A DNA stretch of 64,000 bases. Source: Kingdonia uniflora. Lineage: Eukaryota > Streptophyta > Magnoliopsida > Ranunculales > Circaeasteraceae. Below, one piece after another: positions 60,019 through 64,000 of the stretch (its first letter is position 1; the number at the start of each line of letters is the position of its first letter). The notes beneath the pieces were generated by a model. It searched no databases, was not told where the DNA came from, and was given only the letters and a program-made list of their open reading frames with translations. The translations under genes and the position numbers were made by a program. Where the stretch lies: contig JACGCM010002885.1 in NCBI GenBank assembly GCA_014058105.1, positions 372,001-436,000 of the forward strand, given 5' to 3'.

Positions 60019-62853
60019 CTAGGTAGGAACAAATCTAGACTCTTCTTCCTGGTAATTGATAAACACAGCTGATATGATAACTGCGAGTAGAATCAATAGT
60101 AAGCTGTAAACTAGATTAAAAGTACCCTTTCGAAATTTTGGTTGTAAATTTGAGCTTTGAGTTCCAACCTTGTCGTTTGGTATGACTTCATGCATTACCA
60201 TTCCGTCTGTAACATCAGCAACGTTATCACCTGTTGATGACACCGACTCAGACCCATTAATTCCAGAATCCCCAACTTCTGAAGATTGATCATTGTCATT
60301 AACCTCATAGTTAAGATTGCGAGATATATTGACCCCATCAAAATTCCTGATTGGGCTAGAAGCTGGAGTTCTCATTCTTCTGCCTTGATTCTCAGAATAA
60401 TCAGAGTTTACATCACTTTGATCCTGAAGAGAGTGAAAGAGCTTCCTTGGAGTTGTAAATATATTAATGCCATCAAGGTTCAGCTGGGAATGTCTCCTCT
60501 GAAACATAAAAAAGAGTTTACTATCTCGGGTGAAACTAAATGAAATAAAAAAGAAAAGGCAATGCAATGCATACAATTTGTAGTTCAAGTGAGAAAAGAA
60601 CATGGTTATGCGGTTTATGCCAAAAAAAAACACAGTCAAAATGGACATATTAGGTTCATTAACTAAGTCATTACTGTTATAAAATGGACATATTAGGTTC
60701 TTCCACTGAAACAGTGGGTCTGTGAAATACATTGAGTTCAAGAGCACCTCATGTAAGTTCCAAGTCCTCTAATATCAAGAGCACCCGTAAAACATTTTGA
60801 CACAGACTACAACCAAAAGACTTTAACCTCAGTCAAATGAAATCCAGGGTACTCCATCAAACAGTGTGAAATTTTTGTGTTGCAACTTTAATTGCAAGGA
60901 TACAGTAATAATTGTTTCTTGGAAAATATTATTCACAAAAACAAATATCCCATTATCAAATTTACTGTATTGGTAAAAACAGATACTACTCTATAGTCTA
61001 TCCATAATATAAGCATATAGGTGAATGTATCTCTTGTATTAGAGAGTGTTATGAGCAAACGAGAGCATGTGCGAAGGTCCATAATTATGGTGTAATTGAG
61101 TTACTCCTTAACTACGGTGCGTCAGTATACATACTCATCCCATACTCCATAACATGTTTCAATAAAGTAAAAATATTGGAAAATGTTGGTTGATATATTA
61201 CAAATATAGCACAATAAATCTGAAATAGCATATACTGTCACTAGTAGTGATACAATGAGTTATAATAATTCAAACAAAATTCAGAACATATTTCACCGAA
61301 CCACTGATTTAACATGTATCCTGAAGTGTTATATAAGTCTCCCATATATGCGATAATGTATCTCTTATACCTTTAGCATACATGAAAGATGAGAAAGCAT
61401 AGAATATCCAATGCTAAAAATCAGAATAGTAAGAATGATAAAGGTGCAGATTTTGTTATACATATTATCTATAGCAGAAAGTGATTAACTGTCAAGTTTG
61501 TAAATTGTACGAGTGATTTACCTGAGGACTTGGAGTATCAGTTCTGTGACTATTTCTAGTTGTACGCACAAACCCTGAGAATACCCCCAAGTCATCTTCC
61601 TCATAGTCACCATTTTCACAATTTTCGGACCGTTCAAAGTAAATTTTTGAGCCATTATTGCCAACACCGGAATCAGAGAACAATCCATTTTTGAGTGAAA
61701 GATCCACACCACCATTCTCATTTTTCCAAAGCTTTCGGTTTATAGATCTACCATCATAACGAAAGTTGCACGAAATCTGTCCAGTTGACATTGGAGATTC
61801 AGTGAAAAACTCATATTCTGTGAAAGAATCAGCAGTTTGTGATTCAGGTGATGTAGAGACAGGAGATGTCTCTCGACCATTCAACAAATTCTTCCTTCTA
61901 CCGTAATCTTTCCTCCTAAAATTGGACCCCATCACAGAACTTGGGTCCTTTTCAATTCTCGACCCTTTATCTGACGCTAATGCACTTGCAGTTTGTAGTG
62001 CTTCAAAAGCTGCACCGCTTACAAATGCCATTTGATCAGAGTGACATTTCTCCAACTCTTCAATCACAAAACCAAGCTCCGAAAATATACTTCTCGGGTC
62101 TAAACACTTCATCAGATAATTGACCATTTGAATAGCCGATAAGCGCTTCTGTGAATTATTCTCCACAACCCCAACATTCAAAATCCTCAATCCAGATCTT
62201 ATTAGTGATCTAGCATATGCCTCTACGATCAAGCTGTTATGCTTTGCCAATGCCATAGCCAAACCCATGTGAGAATTGGTTTGGGTGGGCTTCTCCTCCA
62301 ACGCCCCAGCGACTCTAAGACAAACCTCATTCACAATCTCATCCGAAGCAAATCGCCAATTGTCGGAATCAACAAGCGCTTTCAAGCACAAAGCAGCCCC
62401 AAAAGCAAGGCTCTCTTGAGAACCCAAAAGCGAATCGGACAGAGGCTTACACAGAAACTGGATTATTTCTTTCTTCTTATCCTCTGGAGTAGATGGGTCG
62501 ATCGCATACCGTGCAATCGCAGGGACTACTTTTGAGCAAGCTTGTTGAAGTGGGAAAGATCCCGCACTTGATGTTAAGGTATTGATGATGGTAGACATGA
62601 TATTGTCTATCTGAGGGACAATTTTGGAACCGTGAACTCGTGCAAGAACTTCATAAAGCGAAATTGTGTGCTCCACAGATGAAGGGCTCGGATCTTTGGT
62701 TTCGGAAACTTGGGCAACAAAGTAAGGAATGGCCTTCGAATCGAGGTCTTTCACATAGGATTTCAATACCGTCATTGCCATTTTCCGACTCTCCGCGTCT
62801 TTGTCAAGATTCTCAAGCTGTCGTTGAATCACTGGACTAATAGTTCTTCCCAT
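60019..62853 (-). CDS. SINE1: SINE1/SINE2-type ARM-repeat KASH protein of the nuclear envelope
   Basis: Plant SINE proteins sit in the outer nuclear membrane, bind SUN proteins in the lumen through a C-terminal VPT-type KASH tail, and link the nucleus to actin. Two coding exons, 62853-61522 (444 codons) and 60498-60019 (159 codons), join in phase 0 for 603 residues. The ATG giving MGRTISPVIQ is chosen over an upstream in-frame ATG because a good acceptor (gtttgtttcag) lies 9 bp before it. Residues 1-290 form helical ARM-like repeats (CLKALVDSDNWRFA, SEVEELEKCHSD-like segments). The middle is polar and Ser-rich. A membrane helix (YSLLLILLAVIISAVFI) comes near 573-590, then a short tail ending RFVPT. 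SINE1 and SINE2 are not separable from this alone. Confidence 0.88.
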
Positions 62854-62861
62854 TTCACAAT

Positions 62862-63560
62862 CTGAAACAAACAAACAACCCGAATACTCAAAAATCATTA
62901 CTTTTTTTTCAACTAGAATCACACCCAATACACAAGAAACACACAACAAATCTGCAATAAATTAAACATAGATTCTTAAGAAATCCAACAACATGGCTTC
63001 CCCTAAATCTCCTCACCCATTGATTCTCTCAAGAGTTTTATCCTCTGGGGTTATCTTAATGATGAAAAAAACTCAAACTACCTGAGATGGGTAGCTCATG
63101 TTTCTCCACTAAAACACAAAATGCTTAAAAATGGAGTCTTTTTTACTCAAAAATCAAATAAAGATTGCATTTTTATCATGAAACAAACATTTACAAACGA
63201 TGGGTATCTTATATTATGGATGCAAACGCAACCCAGTACCTAAAAACTAATAAAAAGATGATAATAAAAAATTACCTGATTAAGACACCAAAAAGCTCTG
63301 AAATTTCTTAAGTTTTCCTCTTTATTATCAGCTAATTCAACACTTTTCCATCAAACATACACCAAATTCAAAGTGAAATTTACAAAATTGGAACAAAAGG
63401 GTATGTGAAAGAAGCAATTTTGGATGCCGGGTTTAGCTAAGATTTTGCAGATCAGTGAGGGTTATAGGGTTCTTTCTTCCTATTTTTATCTCTGTCTGAA
63501 AACCTATCCTTTTGTGTTTCTATAAATCTGAGATTTTTAGGGGTACCGAAAAATTCAAAA
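62862..63560 (-). promoter_or_regulatory. 5'UTR with probable intron(s) and promoter of SINE-type gene
   Basis: On the minus strand an acceptor-like gtttgtttgtttcag ends at about 62863, just before the start codon. Donor-like CTCAG|GTAGTT (near 63082) and ATCAG|GTAATT (near 63275) lie upstream. A leader-like stretch at 63400-63510 (ccctataaccctcactgatc) could be the first exon. These are motif-level calls. Confidence 0.45.
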
Positions 63561-64000
63561 TCTTTGAAAGAAATCCCCCCGCTGTCCGTTTTCAATTTTT
63601 AATTTAAACGCTAGAAATGAGATTAGATTTTATACTCCAGGGAGAGTATCAGGTTTCCTACTCCCGCTCTATGAAATATTTTTTTGTAAAACTTTTTTTC
63701 TCGGATCATTTATCATCGCCAATGCGACTATTTGGAAAATTTGGTTCCTTATGATATGTTTTTGTACTAGTATTTTGATGTTTTTCGGTGTTTGAACATT
63801 AAGAGAATCGCCTTACTACAAGTGTTAACTTTTTATTTATTTATTCCAAAGACGCATCAGTCTTTAGGTGTATGCGGTCGAATCTTAAATGGTCTATCGA
63901 AAGCAAACACTGAAGCAACATCCACCTCATTTTTATTTTAAATAAAATAGTATCTTCAGTTATCTACTTGGTCCTTTCGAGCATATAATTGTTTTCTTGT
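63560..64000. other. Upstream intergenic DNA
   Basis: AT-rich with a poly-T run near 63670 and no recognised gene. Confidence 0.35.

Noticed and set aside
62854..62949. Upstream in-frame ATG adding 32 residues to the SINE-type protein
   Set aside because: A strong splice acceptor lies between it and the MGRT start, and the family begins with MGR, so the longer form is probably intronic.

Overview
This 64 kb window is nuclear DNA from a flowering plant, most likely a eudicot. The evidence is spliced genes with GT-AG introns, AT-rich introns of several kb, plant-only families (a plastid-type PNPase, a plant KASH protein, a GH17/X8 beta-glucanase, an E-class PPR) and plant transposable elements on every scale. 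I cannot name the species. No rRNA, tRNA, CRISPR or prokaryotic operon structure was seen. Many transposons have intact target-site duplications (TSDs), so their ends can be placed to the base.

Layout. (1) 1-19.6 kb: the 3' half of a chloroplast-type polynucleotide phosphorylase gene (+), ten exons in the window plus at least one 5' part outside. Its introns hold LINE fragments, a SINE-like unit, a complete antisense TRIM-like LTR element (2686-4341) and a Ty1/copia element (12104-16489) whose 3' LTR runs to within about 10 bp of an exon. (2) 19.6-30.6 kb: intergenic DNA with two diverged copies of one repeat flanking a 5.6 kb PIF/Harbinger element (22025-27598). The element carries a Myb/SANT-like ORF1, a dead DDE transposase and a plant-mobile-domain gene. 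A 375 bp Tourist-like MITE follows. (3) 30.6-32.4 kb: a PPR pseudogene (-). (4) 32.9-39.8 kb: a full-length L1-type LINE with RNase H and a 14 bp TSD. (5) 41.2-45 kb: an intact two-exon GH17 beta-1,3-glucanase gene (+) with signal peptide, X8 domain and GPI-type tail. (6) 47.7-54 kb: broken pieces of three unrelated host genes: a raffinose synthase family pseudogene (-) split by a 435 bp LTR-like insertion, a CPL3-type RNA polymerase II CTD phosphatase 3' fragment (+), and one callose synthase exon (-). (7) 54.5-59.4 kb: a non-autonomous terminal-inverted-repeat (TIR) element of about 3.4 kb with CTGAGTC-rich ends, and an 863 bp MULE-type MITE with a perfect 9 bp TSD. (8) 60-64 kb: a SINE1/SINE2-type ARM-KASH nuclear-envelope gene (-) with a probable 5'UTR intron.

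The three intact host genes (PNPase, GH17, SINE) have no evident functional link. The shared theme is transposon colonisation. The LINE ORF2 and the Harbinger transposase each stay in one reading frame and are broken only by nonsense codons, nearly all explicable as C-to-T or G-to-A changes, as expected for methylated DNA decaying by deamination.
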